DNA of 37,764 nucleotides, taken from the NCBI GenBank assembly GCA_012965425.1, contig DTSI01000155.1, forward strand, positions 16,197 to 53,960, read 5' to 3'. The stretch is from Methylococcaceae bacterium (GTDB lineage Bacteria; Pseudomonadota; Gammaproteobacteria; Methylococcales; Methylomonadaceae). A program made the translations under genes and the position numbers. Below, piece by piece: positions 1-8,216 of the stretch; position 1 is the first letter of the stretch, and each line of letters begins with the position of its first letter. Below the pieces are notes generated by a model. That model saw only the letters and a program-made list of their open reading frames with translations. It did not search any database and was not told the DNA's origin.

Positions 1-823
1 CCCGAACATCGACAGAAACCGGAGCGCTGCCGCCCACCCGAAGAAAAGAACTTGAATCCATCGCACTCACTAAACGTAACTGCGTCTCCAAATCCATATC
101 AGCCACTTCACCCAAAAATAGCACTCCGCCATGCGCTCTCTCCAGCAACCCCGGGTACACTTTACCTGAACCCTCTGTACCAAAAAACTCAGTTGCTGCA
201 TTCTCAGGTGCAATACTGCCTACAGATACATCAACAAAAGGACCTGACCGTCGATGGCTATGATTATGCAGGTACCGAGCGAACAGTTCCTTCCCCGCAC
301 CGCCTTCACCTGAAAAAAGCACCCGCGCATCATGCTGAGCCAATCGTTTTAATTGATCTTTTAATTGTTCGATATGTGCCCCACTCCCGATGGGATCAAC
401 CGATTTATTGAGTTGCAGTTTTAACCCTGCATTCTCACTTTGCAACAAACTAGCTTCCAGCCCTCGCTCAACGACTAATAATAATTTCGCCAAAGACAAT
501 GGCTTTTCTAAGAAATCATAAGCTCCTAAACGTGTGGCCTCTACTGCCGTTTCAATAGTTCCATGCCCTGACATCATTATAATTGGTACATTCAGAGCCC
601 CTTCAGAAACCCACTCTTTTAGAAGCGTAATACCATCCGTATCTGGCATCCAAATATCCAACAAGATTAAATCAGGCTGCTCACTTTGCTTAAGCTCTCT
701 TGCCACCTGTGCGTTTTCCGCCATAGCAACCTGATAACCTTCATCCTTAAAGATCTCATAAATCAATTGACGAATATCTGGTTCATCATCTACCACCAAT
801 ACTTTCGTATTATGCTTTGACAT
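1..823 (-). CDS. ntrX: NtrX-like response regulator, partial (C-terminus outside window)
   Basis: This is the output half of a two-component system, lying 26 bases downstream of the NtrY-like kinase. I read 274 residues from the ATG at 821-823; the C-terminal part, where a Fis-type DNA-binding helix would be expected, lies beyond the window edge. The receiver domain (about residues 7-120) has the acidic pair D12-D13, the phosphoacceptor D56 in LLDIWMPD, S85 and K107. An AAA+ sigma-54 activator-like domain follows, with Walker A GEGGAGKE at about 172-179. Two features depart from active sigma-54 activators. The place of the GAFTGA loop reads GSGKVYPG (about 218-225), and Walker B reads GVLFLGE (233-239), with Gly where Asp is normal. 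Some NtrX proteins are known to lack GAFTGA, so the protein may regulate without activating sigma-54. Family assignment is firm; the gene symbol rests on the partner kinase. Confidence 0.88.
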   Translation of the reverse strand, partial: MSKHNTKVLVVDDEPDIRQLIYEIFKDEGYQVAMAENAQVARELKQSEQPDLILLDIWMPDTDGITLLKEWVSEGALNVPIIMMSGHGTIETAVEATRLGAYDFLEKPLSLAKLLLVVERGLEASLLQSENAGLKLQLNKSVDPIGSGAHIEQLKDQLKRLAQHDARVLFSGEGGAGKELFARYLHNHSHRRSGPFVDVSVGSIAPENAATEFFGTEGSGKVYPGLLERAHGGVLFLGEVADMDLETQLRLVSAMDSSSFLRVGGSAPVSVDVR

Positions 824-849
824 AGTTAATCTTGTTCCTAATTATTTAA

Positions 850-2973
850 TTACACGAGCGGTAGTTGAAACACAAAACCAGCCCCTTCGTGATACTTCGT
901 ATCCAACCAAATACTACCTCGATGCTCTTCAACTATTTTTTTCACAATAGCCAAACCCAAACCGGTTCCCTTTTCTTTATGGGTAATATAGGGCTCAAAA
1001 ATATTGTCCATTTGTTCTGACTTAACACCCGGCCCGTTATCATAAACACCGACCTCAACCACCTGCGCATTTTTTTTATCCAAAAACTGCACCGTGATCG
1101 TTATGTGCCCTTCAAAAACTAACGCTTCCAAGGCATTCTTTATCAAATTGTGCAATACCTGTCGAACCTGAATCGGATCAGCTTCAACATCCGGCACAGT
1201 CGCGCCCAACCGCACTCTAAATTCAACTTTCGGCTGTAGGGAGTATAACGCGACCACCTGCTGAATCAAATCAGGTAAAGAAATACTTTCTGTATTTTTT
1301 TGAGAGGGCTTCGCATACTCCGCAAATTCATCCACCATTTTCTTCATAACTTCAACTTGCTGAACAATGGTTTTAGTCGACCGTTCCAACATAGTTGCCG
1401 ATGATTCATCCAGTAATCCAGAAAGTTTTAACTGTAATCTCTCGGCTGATAACTGAATCGGTGTTAATGGGTTTTTTATTTCATGTGCTAACCGCCGCGC
1501 AACCTCACCCCAGGCTGCATTTTTTTGCGCCTGAACCAAATCAGAAACATCATCAAAAACAATAACCGCGCCAATCCGCACATGGTTTTGAGAAAACAAC
1601 GGTGCGCCCCGACAAAGAATTTCCTGCCTTCCCTTAGGCCCTAATAAACTAACATGTTGCTGCCAGGTAAAATTAGCATACTCCATTTTAACGTGAATCA
1701 TCGTCACCAAATGCTGTAAATCCGACCGTCCCTGCGTGAATGCCTGTAATGGTTGACCCGAAAATTGGTTAATCGCACAATGAAATATGGCATCTGCTGC
1801 TTGATTAGCTGTCCGAATATTAAACTCGCCATCCAGACTAATAACCCCGGAAGTTAAACTGGATAAAATCGTTTGCAAATAAGCCCGTTGATCTTCAATT
1901 TCAATACTTGATAATCGCGCCTCATCCCTGGCTAAACCCACCCGTTTACTCATTTTATTAAATGATTCGACCAAAAAGCCCATATCATCATGCACAAGAA
2001 CAGGTAACTTCTGAGAATAATCTCCTGACGCAACGGCCTGTGTTCCTTTCACTAATTGCTTAACTGGCGCAATAATATTTCGAATACTAATAAAAGCTAT
2101 CCAAATAGCGGCCAACAAACTCAACAATAGCACCAAACCCAATGTCAGAGAAAAACTTATCTTCAATGAATTTCTCAAATAAGTCATCTCTTGGTATCGT
2201 ACGAACGCAAACTCAACAGAATCTGCCAGATCAGCTATACGCTGAGAAACCGGGAATAAAGCCTGTAAAAATTGCGGCCTCTCGGCATGAATCCTTACAA
2301 TGACACGCATACTTAAACCCCGATCATTCACAGCATCCAAGCCAATATAATTGTCCCCACTTCCTAAGGTCAGCAAGGTGTTTTCTACATCCGGCAACTC
2401 CATCGTTGACGATATACTGCTGAAAGCCTCAATATGCCCCTGACTGGAAAGCAATGTTAACTCATCTGCCGAAATACTATCTCGCAACATTTCAATATCA
2501 ACCCGTTCGTCAGCCACTATCTGTTCAGCTAACTTTTCCATTTTCTTTAAATGCTCACGCATTTTCTGCTCTAAAGAAACCTGACTAAGCTCCAAAGCAT
2601 CATCCATGGCTCGATCAATTTCAACATTAAACCAACTATCAATACTCTGATCCATAAACTGTACTGAGTAATAAAAAACAATCCCTGCCGGCGCTAATGA
2701 AAGCAACACAAATAACAACACCATTTTTACCGTTAATTGCGAACCAGCCTCACGCTTTCTTATTTGCCTAAACAATGAATAGACATTAGCACCGACCAAA
2801 AACAAAAGGATGACAGAACCAATAGCATTAATGAGTACTAACGAGGAATATAACTGACTTAACTCTGATGACGCCTGAGTAGCTGAACTCATCAAATGAA
2901 GCGACAGCAACACCAAACTCAGCAATAAAAACGCTAAAACACTAACGGGAAGTTTTATTTTTGAAAAGACCAT
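850..2973 (-). CDS. ntrY: NtrY-like membrane sensor histidine kinase
   Basis: Inner-membrane histidine kinase predicted to phosphorylate the adjacent NtrX-like regulator; the family is linked to nitrogen and redox sensing, but the signal here is unknown. N-terminal hydrophobic helices (roughly residues 10-70 and 85-105) precede an extracytoplasmic region and another helix near 275-300. A HAMP-like linker, a PAS-like segment and the kinase core follow. The H-box reads ARRLAHEIKNPLTP, with the phosphoacceptor His near residue 495. The ATPase part shows NLIKNALEA (N box), DNGPGVK (G1) and GTGLGLAI (G2). I chose the ATG at 2973 over an in-frame GTG at 2982 because GTGGGA lies just in front of it. 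The start overlaps the end of the DUF4390 gene by 19 bases, which suggests translational coupling. Length (about 707 residues) fits the NtrY family. Confidence 0.9.
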   Translation of the reverse strand: MVFSKIKLPVSVLAFLLLSLVLLSLHLMSSATQASSELSQLYSSLVLINAIGSVILLFLVGANVYSLFRQIRKREAGSQLTVKMVLLFVLLSLAPAGIVFYYSVQFMDQSIDSWFNVEIDRAMDDALELSQVSLEQKMREHLKKMEKLAEQIVADERVDIEMLRDSISADELTLLSSQGHIEAFSSISSTMELPDVENTLLTLGSGDNYIGLDAVNDRGLSMRVIVRIHAERPQFLQALFPVSQRIADLADSVEFAFVRYQEMTYLRNSLKISFSLTLGLVLLLSLLAAIWIAFISIRNIIAPVKQLVKGTQAVASGDYSQKLPVLVHDDMGFLVESFNKMSKRVGLARDEARLSSIEIEDQRAYLQTILSSLTSGVISLDGEFNIRTANQAADAIFHCAINQFSGQPLQAFTQGRSDLQHLVTMIHVKMEYANFTWQQHVSLLGPKGRQEILCRGAPLFSQNHVRIGAVIVFDDVSDLVQAQKNAAWGEVARRLAHEIKNPLTPIQLSAERLQLKLSGLLDESSATMLERSTKTIVQQVEVMKKMVDEFAEYAKPSQKNTESISLPDLIQQVVALYSLQPKVEFRVRLGATVPDVEADPIQVRQVLHNLIKNALEALVFEGHITITVQFLDKKNAQVVEVGVYDNGPGVKSEQMDNIFEPYITHKEKGTGLGLAIVKKIVEEHRGSIWLDTKYHEGAGFVFQLPLV

Positions 2974-3524
2974 AAATCCCACTGACTAGTAAGCATCCAT
3001 TCCGAATCATAATAAGCAACCGGGCGCAATGGCAACGGTAGCCGTTCTTTATCCAATGCAAACAAAACGCCGAAAATATAATGTTTTTTACTGAAAATAG
3101 ATCTATCCGCCGTAATAAAGATATTATTTAAAATACCCATTTCATTCAGCGCCACCTGTAAACTGGTAAATTTTTTCTCTGTACCACTCTGCTCATTCTT
3201 AATCCGATAGACATCCATCAGCGCATGATAACTAATTTGATACCGGGAAATAACCTCCGCTATTTTTTTATCCCATAAAATTTCACGCTGCCTCCAGACC
3301 CGAACCGTCATCGCCCACACCAAAGGAACTCCGCTTTTCAACGCTTTTTCAGCCTCCGCACTTAACCGCAAAGCTACGACTGCATCCAAAAAAAGGCCCT
3401 GTTCATTACTCCTAACATTTTTTTCCAAAAACCGAATGTTGTTTTGCTCGCCCCTAGCAGAGCATGACAAACACAACAGAACACCTAACAAAACACCCCA
3501 CTTAACGCTTTTCAATGACGGCAT
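2955..3524 (-). CDS. DUF4390 family secreted protein
   Basis: Protein of unknown function of the DUF4390 type, commonly found between rsmB and an NtrY-like kinase in proteobacteria. From the ATG at 3524 the protein begins with a short basic stretch and a hydrophobic core (VKWGVLLGVLLCLSCSARGE), a typical signal peptide that could also be a lipoprotein-like or anchor segment. The mature part is soluble and beta-rich in character, with no enzyme motif that I recognise. Other in-frame starts are an ATG at 3536 and a GTG at 3548; I prefer 3524 because the signal peptide then starts cleanly and GGATGGG lies seven bases upstream. The gene overlaps rsmB at its start and the kinase at its end. A role connected with NtrY signal sensing in the periplasm is plausible from position only. 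Confidence 0.75.
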   Translation of the reverse strand: MPSLKSVKWGVLLGVLLCLSCSARGEQNNIRFLEKNVRSNEQGLFLDAVVALRLSAEAEKALKSGVPLVWAMTVRVWRQREILWDKKIAEVISRYQISYHALMDVYRIKNEQSGTEKKFTSLQVALNEMGILNNIFITADRSIFSKKHYIFGVLFALDKERLPLPLRPVAYYDSEWMLTSQWDLWSFQK

Positions 3525-4791
3525 AATAAAACCCATCCATATTATCACTCCCTGTTAAGATCTGCCGCCCGCACGGTCGTTGTTGGCCCCAAGTAGCGTC
3601 AATAGCAACGGATACAGCATCCTCCTGATGCTCTAAAAACCGCATCACCTGCCTTTCATTTTCCTGCTGTAAAATAGAACAAGTTGCATAGACAAGTCGG
3701 CCGCCCGGTCGCAACAATGCCCAACTGGCCCGCAAAATTTCCTGCTGCACCACTACAATAGCGTCTATATCTTCAAGTTGCCTAAGCCATTTTATATCTG
3801 GGTGTCTCCGCACAACACCGGTTGCGGAACAAGGCGCATCCAATAAAATACGATCAAACAGCACACCGTCCCACCAGTCTTCTGGGCGAGATGCATCGCC
3901 AACTAACAACACTGCATCTAATGCCAAACGCACCAAATTTTCTTTAACCCGCGACAACCGATGGGCATCGATATCTAGCGCTACCACCGACTCGAGCGCA
4001 GGCTCCATCTCTAAGATATGGGTTGTCTTCCCCCCGGGTGCAGCGCAAATATCCAGCACCCGCTGCCCGGGTTGCAAAGCCAATAATGTGGCTGCTAATT
4101 GTGCTGCACTGTCTTGCACAGAAGCACACCCTTCCAAGAAGCCTGGCAAATGCTCTACAACGACGGGTTGATCCAAAATTAATGCTGAAGGACAATGCGG
4201 CGACAATGTAGCACTAATAGCCTGACCGGCTAAAACAGCTTGATATTCTGCGCAGGTATAATGTTTTGGATTCACACGAATAACCATCGGAGGTTGACGA
4301 TTATTTGCCTGCAAAACAGAAAGCGCTTGTTCAGACCACTGCTCGACTACCAAACGAACAAACCATGCTGGATGCGCTTCTCGGACCGACAAATCGCTCT
4401 CATTAACCTGCTTATCAAAAGCCTCTTGCCCTCTAAGATAAGTCCTAAGGATCCCATTAAGCAAGGGCCGCGCCCAACTCTTTTTCCGAACAGCTGAAAC
4501 CGTTTCAGAAACAGCCGCATGGGGTTTAACCCGCATAGATCTGATCTGATACAAACCTATCAAAGCCAGAATCTGAACTTCCAAGTCTTTAATGGGCTTA
4601 CGTGTTAACAAGCCCAGCAAAGCATCCAAATAAAAATACCAGCGCATTACACCAAAACACAAGGCCTGAATAAATGCACGGTCTTTTTTTGATTCAACCG
4701 CTGGTAATAATTCATCCAGAACTGACGTTAAAGACACGCTCTCTTTTAGAACCTTGTGCAGAGCCTGAGCGGCAACATATCTAGAATTCAC
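3502..4791 (-). CDS. rsmB: 16S rRNA (cytosine-967-C5) methyltransferase RsmB
   Basis: Transfers a methyl group from S-adenosylmethionine to C5 of C967 in 16S rRNA. The protein (429 residues, the usual length) has an N-terminal NusB-like RNA-binding domain (about residues 1-135) and a Rossmann-type methyltransferase domain. Motif I is VLDICAAPGGKTTHIL, motif IV is LLDAPCSATGVVRRHPD with the release cysteine, and motif VI is YATCSILQQEN with the catalytic cysteine. The C-terminal MDGFYYAVIEKR is also typical. Translation appears to start at a GTG (4789-4791), since no ATG lies nearby and the N-terminal alignment fits. It is the third gene of the def-fmt-rsmB run, 76 bases after fmt, and its last codons overlap the start of DUF4390. 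Confidence 0.97.
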   Translation of the reverse strand: MNSRYVAAQALHKVLKESVSLTSVLDELLPAVESKKDRAFIQALCFGVMRWYFYLDALLGLLTRKPIKDLEVQILALIGLYQIRSMRVKPHAAVSETVSAVRKKSWARPLLNGILRTYLRGQEAFDKQVNESDLSVREAHPAWFVRLVVEQWSEQALSVLQANNRQPPMVIRVNPKHYTCAEYQAVLAGQAISATLSPHCPSALILDQPVVVEHLPGFLEGCASVQDSAAQLAATLLALQPGQRVLDICAAPGGKTTHILEMEPALESVVALDIDAHRLSRVKENLVRLALDAVLLVGDASRPEDWWDGVLFDRILLDAPCSATGVVRRHPDIKWLRQLEDIDAIVVVQQEILRASWALLRPGGRLVYATCSILQQENERQVMRFLEHQEDAVSVAIDATWGQQRPCGRQILTGSDNMDGFYYAVIEKR

Positions 4792-4867
4792 AATTATTCA
4801 CCCAAAATCCTCTGCTTCTGTAAGCAAAAAAATGAAAAAAAACAATTATGACTGTTCGCTTCTAAAA

Positions 4868-5794
4868 TTACCCAAACGTTACCCCTGTTACGTCATGTGC
4901 ATTCAAAAAAGCGTCACTCGGCATACGTTTTCCACCCGGAAGTTGCACTTCCAATAATTGTAAAACACCCTGACCGGTCACCACCTCCAAAACACGGCCT
5001 TTACCCACCCGAACAGAACCGGGGGTCCCCGTCACAGAAGACTCACAGGCTCTTGCACGCCAAACCCGTAGCACTTGCCCTTGATATAAAGTCTGAGCAA
5101 CAGGCCAAGAATTTAAGGCCAACACTTGTCGGGCTAGGATCACAGCTGATTGATTCCAGTCTATAAGCGCCTCATCTTTCTGCAATTTTTCCGCATAAGT
5201 AACCTCATCCTCATTCTGCTCTATCCGTGTAGCCAGACCCCGCTCAAGCAAAGGTAAAACTTTTTTAAGACCCTCAGCACCCAAAACTGCCAGCCGATCA
5301 TGGAGTTCACTGGCACTCTCATCCGGGTCTATGGTACAAGCTTCCTTGTGTAGCATAGCGCCTGCATCTAGCTTAAGAATCATCTCCATAATCGTTACGC
5401 CCGTTTCATCATCACCGGAAATAATTGCCCGTTGTATCGGTGCCGCGCCACGCCAACGTGGTAATAACGAAGCATGGACATTAATACACCCCAGACCTGG
5501 AGCATCTAAAATAGATTGCGGCAACAATAATCCATAAGCCACAACCACCATCAAATCAGCACCCAAAGCGACTAATTCTGTCTGCGCCTCGGGTAATTTT
5601 AAAGATTCCGGCTGAAAAACAGGAACTTGCTCTGAGAGCGCCAACACCTTGACCGGACTCATTTTCAATCTCCGGCCTCGACCCGAGGGTCGATCAGGCT
5701 GTGTATACACAGCACAAACCTCATGTCCTGAATTTAAAATCATTTGCAATGTCGGCACTGCAAATATAGGCGTTCCTGCAAAAATTACTTTCAT
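4868..5794 (-). CDS. fmt: methionyl-tRNA formyltransferase
   Basis: Formylates the methionine on initiator tRNA using 10-formyltetrahydrofolate, preparing it for bacterial translation initiation. The 308-residue protein has the N-terminal hydrolase fold starting MKVIFAGTPIFAVPTL, the folate-binding and catalytic segment NVHASLLPRWRGAAPIQRAI (including the conserved Asn and His) and the downstream Asp in the GDDETGVTIM region. The C-terminal tRNA-binding OB-like domain ends with the PGGKRMPSDAFLN segment. It starts with ATG, 30 bases after the stop of def, and the two almost certainly share a transcript: Fmt adds the formyl group that Def removes. Confidence 0.98.
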   Translation of the reverse strand: MKVIFAGTPIFAVPTLQMILNSGHEVCAVYTQPDRPSGRGRRLKMSPVKVLALSEQVPVFQPESLKLPEAQTELVALGADLMVVVAYGLLLPQSILDAPGLGCINVHASLLPRWRGAAPIQRAIISGDDETGVTIMEMILKLDAGAMLHKEACTIDPDESASELHDRLAVLGAEGLKKVLPLLERGLATRIEQNEDEVTYAEKLQKDEALIDWNQSAVILARQVLALNSWPVAQTLYQGQVLRVWRARACESSVTGTPGSVRVGKGRVLEVVTGQGVLQLLEVQLPGGKRMPSDAFLNAHDVTGVTFG

Positions 5795-5824
5795 AGCCGT
5801 CCAACTCTCAATTTAACACACCCC

Positions 5825-6340
5825 TTAATTATTACGAGAACGGTAAGTTTTATGTATTTTCTCCAGTTTTTTCTTAATCCGTTGACGTTTAAGCGGCGAT
5901 AAATAATCAACAAACAACTTGCCATTCAAATGATCCATTTCATGCTGAATACAAATCGCTAACATCCCTTCAGCAGAACACTCAAACGCTTCGCCGTCAC
6001 GATTAAGGGCAGAAACGACCACTTTTTTTGCACGCTCAACCTTTTCAAAAAAACCCGGCACAGATAAACACCCTTCTTCAGAAACGTCCACGCCTTCCTG
6101 CTCAATTATTTCCGGGTTTACGAAACAAAATGGTGCATCTTTATCTTCACTGACATCCATCACAATAATCTGCTCATGAAAATCAATTTGCGTAGCCGCA
6201 AGACCTATCCCATTTGATTCGTACATGGTTTCAAACATATCATCAATCAATGTACTACGTGCCGCATCAATAACCTCCACACACGTTGCAATCTTCCGCA
6301 AACGATCATCAGGAAATTCAAGAATCGTCAAAATACTCAC
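5825..6340 (-). CDS. def: peptide deformylase
   Basis: Metal-dependent hydrolase that removes the N-formyl group from nascent proteins at the ribosome. All three family motifs are present: GIGLAATQ (motif 1), EGCLSVPG with the metal-ligand cysteine (motif 2) and QHEMDHLNG, the HExxH-type metal site (motif 3). Length is 171 residues, normal for the family. The start codon is GTG (6338-6340), reading [15 protein letters not shown], which fits the known N-terminus. It is the first gene of the minus-strand operon def-fmt-rsmB-DUF4390-ntrY-ntrX. A good promoter candidate lies at 6375-6403, and the gene is divergent from dprA. Confidence 0.98.
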   Translation of the reverse strand: MSILTILEFPDDRLRKIATCVEVIDAARSTLIDDMFETMYESNGIGLAATQIDFHEQIIVMDVSEDKDAPFCFVNPEIIEQEGVDVSEEGCLSVPGFFEKVERAKKVVVSALNRDGEAFECSAEGMLAICIQHEMDHLNGKLFVDYLSPLKRQRIKKKLEKIHKTYRSRNN

Positions 6341-6374
6341 AACTATTTTCTTACCTTAATTTTTAAAAAATATC

Positions 6375-6403
6375 ATTTTATCTGATTTAACCTAAACTTT
6401 GAA
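6375..6403 (-). promoter_or_regulatory. candidate sigma-70 promoter for the def operon
   Basis: Read on the minus strand: a -35 box TTCAAA (4 of 6 consensus bases), a 17-base spacer and a -10 box TAAAAT (5 of 6). Transcription would begin near 6368, leaving a leader of about 28 bases before the GTG of def, with AAGG in front of it. The spacing is ideal and the position is right, but this is inspection only. Confidence 0.5.
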
Positions 6404-6432
6404 TACACAGTCCTAAAAACGCAACGCATTAG

Positions 6433-6444
6433 TGTTAATTAACA
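6433..6444. promoter_or_regulatory. 12-base perfect palindrome between def and dprA
   Basis: TGTTAATTAACA is a perfect inverted repeat placed 43 bases before the dprA start in the 147-base divergent region. It could be an operator half-shared by both directions. AT-rich palindromes of this length also arise by chance in such DNA, so the functional claim is weak. Confidence 0.2.
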
Positions 6445-6487
6445 TTCATTTCTACCTCATAGACAAATCAGGCAACACTTAATTGCT

Positions 6488-7576
6488 ATGAATTCCGCTA
6501 AAAACATTAAATTCTGGTGCGCTCTTTTACGTACCCCTAAAATAGGCTGCACAACATTCAACCAATTACTTTTAAAAATAACGCCGGAAGAATTGTTTCA
6601 CCTGTCAAACAAAGACTTACGACGACTAGGACTCCACCCCTTAAGTATTAAAGCACTTCAGAACCCTGACTGGGTCAATGTTAAAAAAGACTTAAACTGG
6701 TTAAGTCAAGACAACCATCACCTAATAAAAATAACTGACTCACAATACCCCCCGCTGCTCAAAGAAATAACTTATCCACCACCGCTACTCTTTATTAACG
6801 GCAATCCTGCATCACTACTTAAACCCCAATTGGCTATTGTCGGCAGCCGAAACCCATCTATTACAGGTTTAGAGACGGCTCATGAATTTGCAAACTCACT
6901 TTCAAAACTGGGATTCACCATAACCAGCGGCCTGGCACTCGGTATTGATGGTGCCAGTCATGAAGGGGCACTTCATGCACAAAAAGAAACCATCGCTATT
7001 ATGGGTACAGGACTTGATCGTATCTATCCCGCGCGCCATCATTCCCTTGCTCTAAAAATAGCAACGCTAGGCGCATTGGTGTCTGAATTCCCCATCGGAA
7101 CGCCTGCAAAAGCCCATCATTTCCCCCAAAGAAACCGTATTATTAGTGGTCTATGCTCCGGAATTTTAGTTATTGAAGCAACGCACCGCAGTGGTTCACT
7201 CATAACCGCCCAACTGGCTCTCGAACAAAACCGAGAGGTTTTTGCCATTCCAGGCTCAATTAGAAACCCATTAGCACAAGGCTGTAATGCACTCATCCAA
7301 GAAGGCGCGAAACTAACAACCCACTGCCAAGACATACTGGATGAATTCAATATTCAACCGAATTTCGAAGAAAATATACCCCATCAACGTACATCACCGT
7401 CACTCACCATGACCCAAAACACTATCTTAGAAACGGTACAATTTAGTCCGACTCTTATCGACGCTCTTGTTAAACACACCCACCATCCTACCGATTTAAT
7501 ACTGTCAACTTTGTTGCAACTTGAAATCTTAGGGCTCATTTCATCAGAGAATGGATTCTACACACGCATAAAATAA
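6488..7576 (+). CDS. dprA: DNA-processing protein DprA (Smf)
   Basis: Loads RecA on incoming single-stranded DNA during natural transformation; in many non-competent bacteria its role is unclear. The 362-residue protein has an N-terminal helix-hairpin-helix/SAM-like region (about 1-70), then the Rossmann-fold DprA core with VGSRNPSITG, SGLALGIDGASHEGAL and FPQRNRIISGL, the signature nucleotide/ssDNA-binding loop. Residues from about 300 match the C-terminal winged-helix domain. The start is an ATG without a clear ribosome binding site. It is divergent from def and followed after 38 bases by smg, the usual arrangement in gammaproteobacteria. Confidence 0.97.
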   Translation: MNSAKNIKFWCALLRTPKIGCTTFNQLLLKITPEELFHLSNKDLRRLGLHPLSIKALQNPDWVNVKKDLNWLSQDNHHLIKITDSQYPPLLKEITYPPPLLFINGNPASLLKPQLAIVGSRNPSITGLETAHEFANSLSKLGFTITSGLALGIDGASHEGALHAQKETIAIMGTGLDRIYPARHHSLALKIATLGALVSEFPIGTPAKAHHFPQRNRIISGLCSGILVIEATHRSGSLITAQLALEQNREVFAIPGSIRNPLAQGCNALIQEGAKLTTHCQDILDEFNIQPNFEENIPHQRTSPSLTMTQNTILETVQFSPTLIDALVKHTHHPTDLILSTLLQLEILGLISSENGFYTRIK

Positions 7577-7614
7577 CTAGAACACACGAACAAAAACCAT
7601 GTCATAATGAACCC

Positions 7615-8082
7615 ATGAAAGAAAATATCTTTGAAGTTTTAATATATTTATTTGAGAACTATCTTGAAGAAGTTGATGATGCTTTAGCCAATTCAAACAA
7701 AATAAGAGATGAATTGCTTAGCGCTGGCTTTGAACAAAAAGAAGTTGATAAGGCCTTTGATTGGTTAGAATCTCTCTGTGAAGAAAATACAGTTCACCGC
7801 CCAACCACCTCTTCTTTTCGGATCTTTAGCGCGCAAGAAAGCGCCCGCTTAGATACTGAATGCCGTAATTTTATTATTTTTCTGGAACAATCCGGTATTC
7901 TTTCTTCAACCAACCGCGAGTTGGTCATTGATCGATTAATCGCACTGGACAATGAAGATATTTCATTAAAAAAATTACAATGGGTTGTTCTGATGGTGCT
8001 ACTTAGCCAACCGGATGAAGAAGTTGCCTTTACCCAAATGGAAAATATAGTTTACGAAGACAGCTCCCCTTATTTACACTAA
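7615..8082 (+). CDS. smg: Smg family protein (DUF494)
   Basis: Small acidic protein of unknown function (155 residues) of the Smg/DUF494 family, recognised by the start MKENIFEVLIYLFENY and by its position directly after dprA, as in Escherichia coli. It is predominantly helical, with many Glu and Asp residues and no membrane segment or catalytic motif. Probable cytoplasmic location. It likely shares the dprA transcript, since only 38 bases separate them. Family assignment is confident; function is not known. Confidence 0.93.
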   Translation: MKENIFEVLIYLFENYLEEVDDALANSNKIRDELLSAGFEQKEVDKAFDWLESLCEENTVHRPTTSSFRIFSAQESARLDTECRNFIIFLEQSGILSSTNRELVIDRLIALDNEDISLKKLQWVVLMVLLSQPDEEVAFTQMENIVYEDSSPYLH

Positions 8083-8130
8083 AAGGCCGCTTTATTTGAT
8101 CCTTGTTCACGAATCTTGGAATTTCGTTTT

Positions 8131-8136
8131 TATAAT
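8131..8136 (+). promoter_or_regulatory. possible -10 box upstream of topA
   Basis: A perfect TATAAT lies 80 bases before the topA start in the 134-base gap after smg. The best upstream partner, TTCACG, is 19 bases away and weak, so only the -10 element is convincing. The rest of the gap shows no hairpin or small gene that I can support. Confidence 0.25.
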
Positions 8137-8216
8137 TTCAAAAAAGTATCTGGACTTTACCCCTTTGAGTTCTTTATCATTCTCCCAACAAGTAACGGTC
8201 CGCACAGATTATACCC

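Noticed and set aside
52-411. Plus-strand frames of 119 and 66 codons within 52-734
   Set aside because: They lie antisense to the NtrX-like gene, which has clear receiver and AAA+ motifs; shadows of that gene.
6483-6491. Repeated TTGCTATGA seen before dprA, tsaC and ppnP as a shared regulatory motif
   Set aside because: At dprA and tsaC the ATG inside it is the start codon itself, so the similarity is probably a coincidence of start context.
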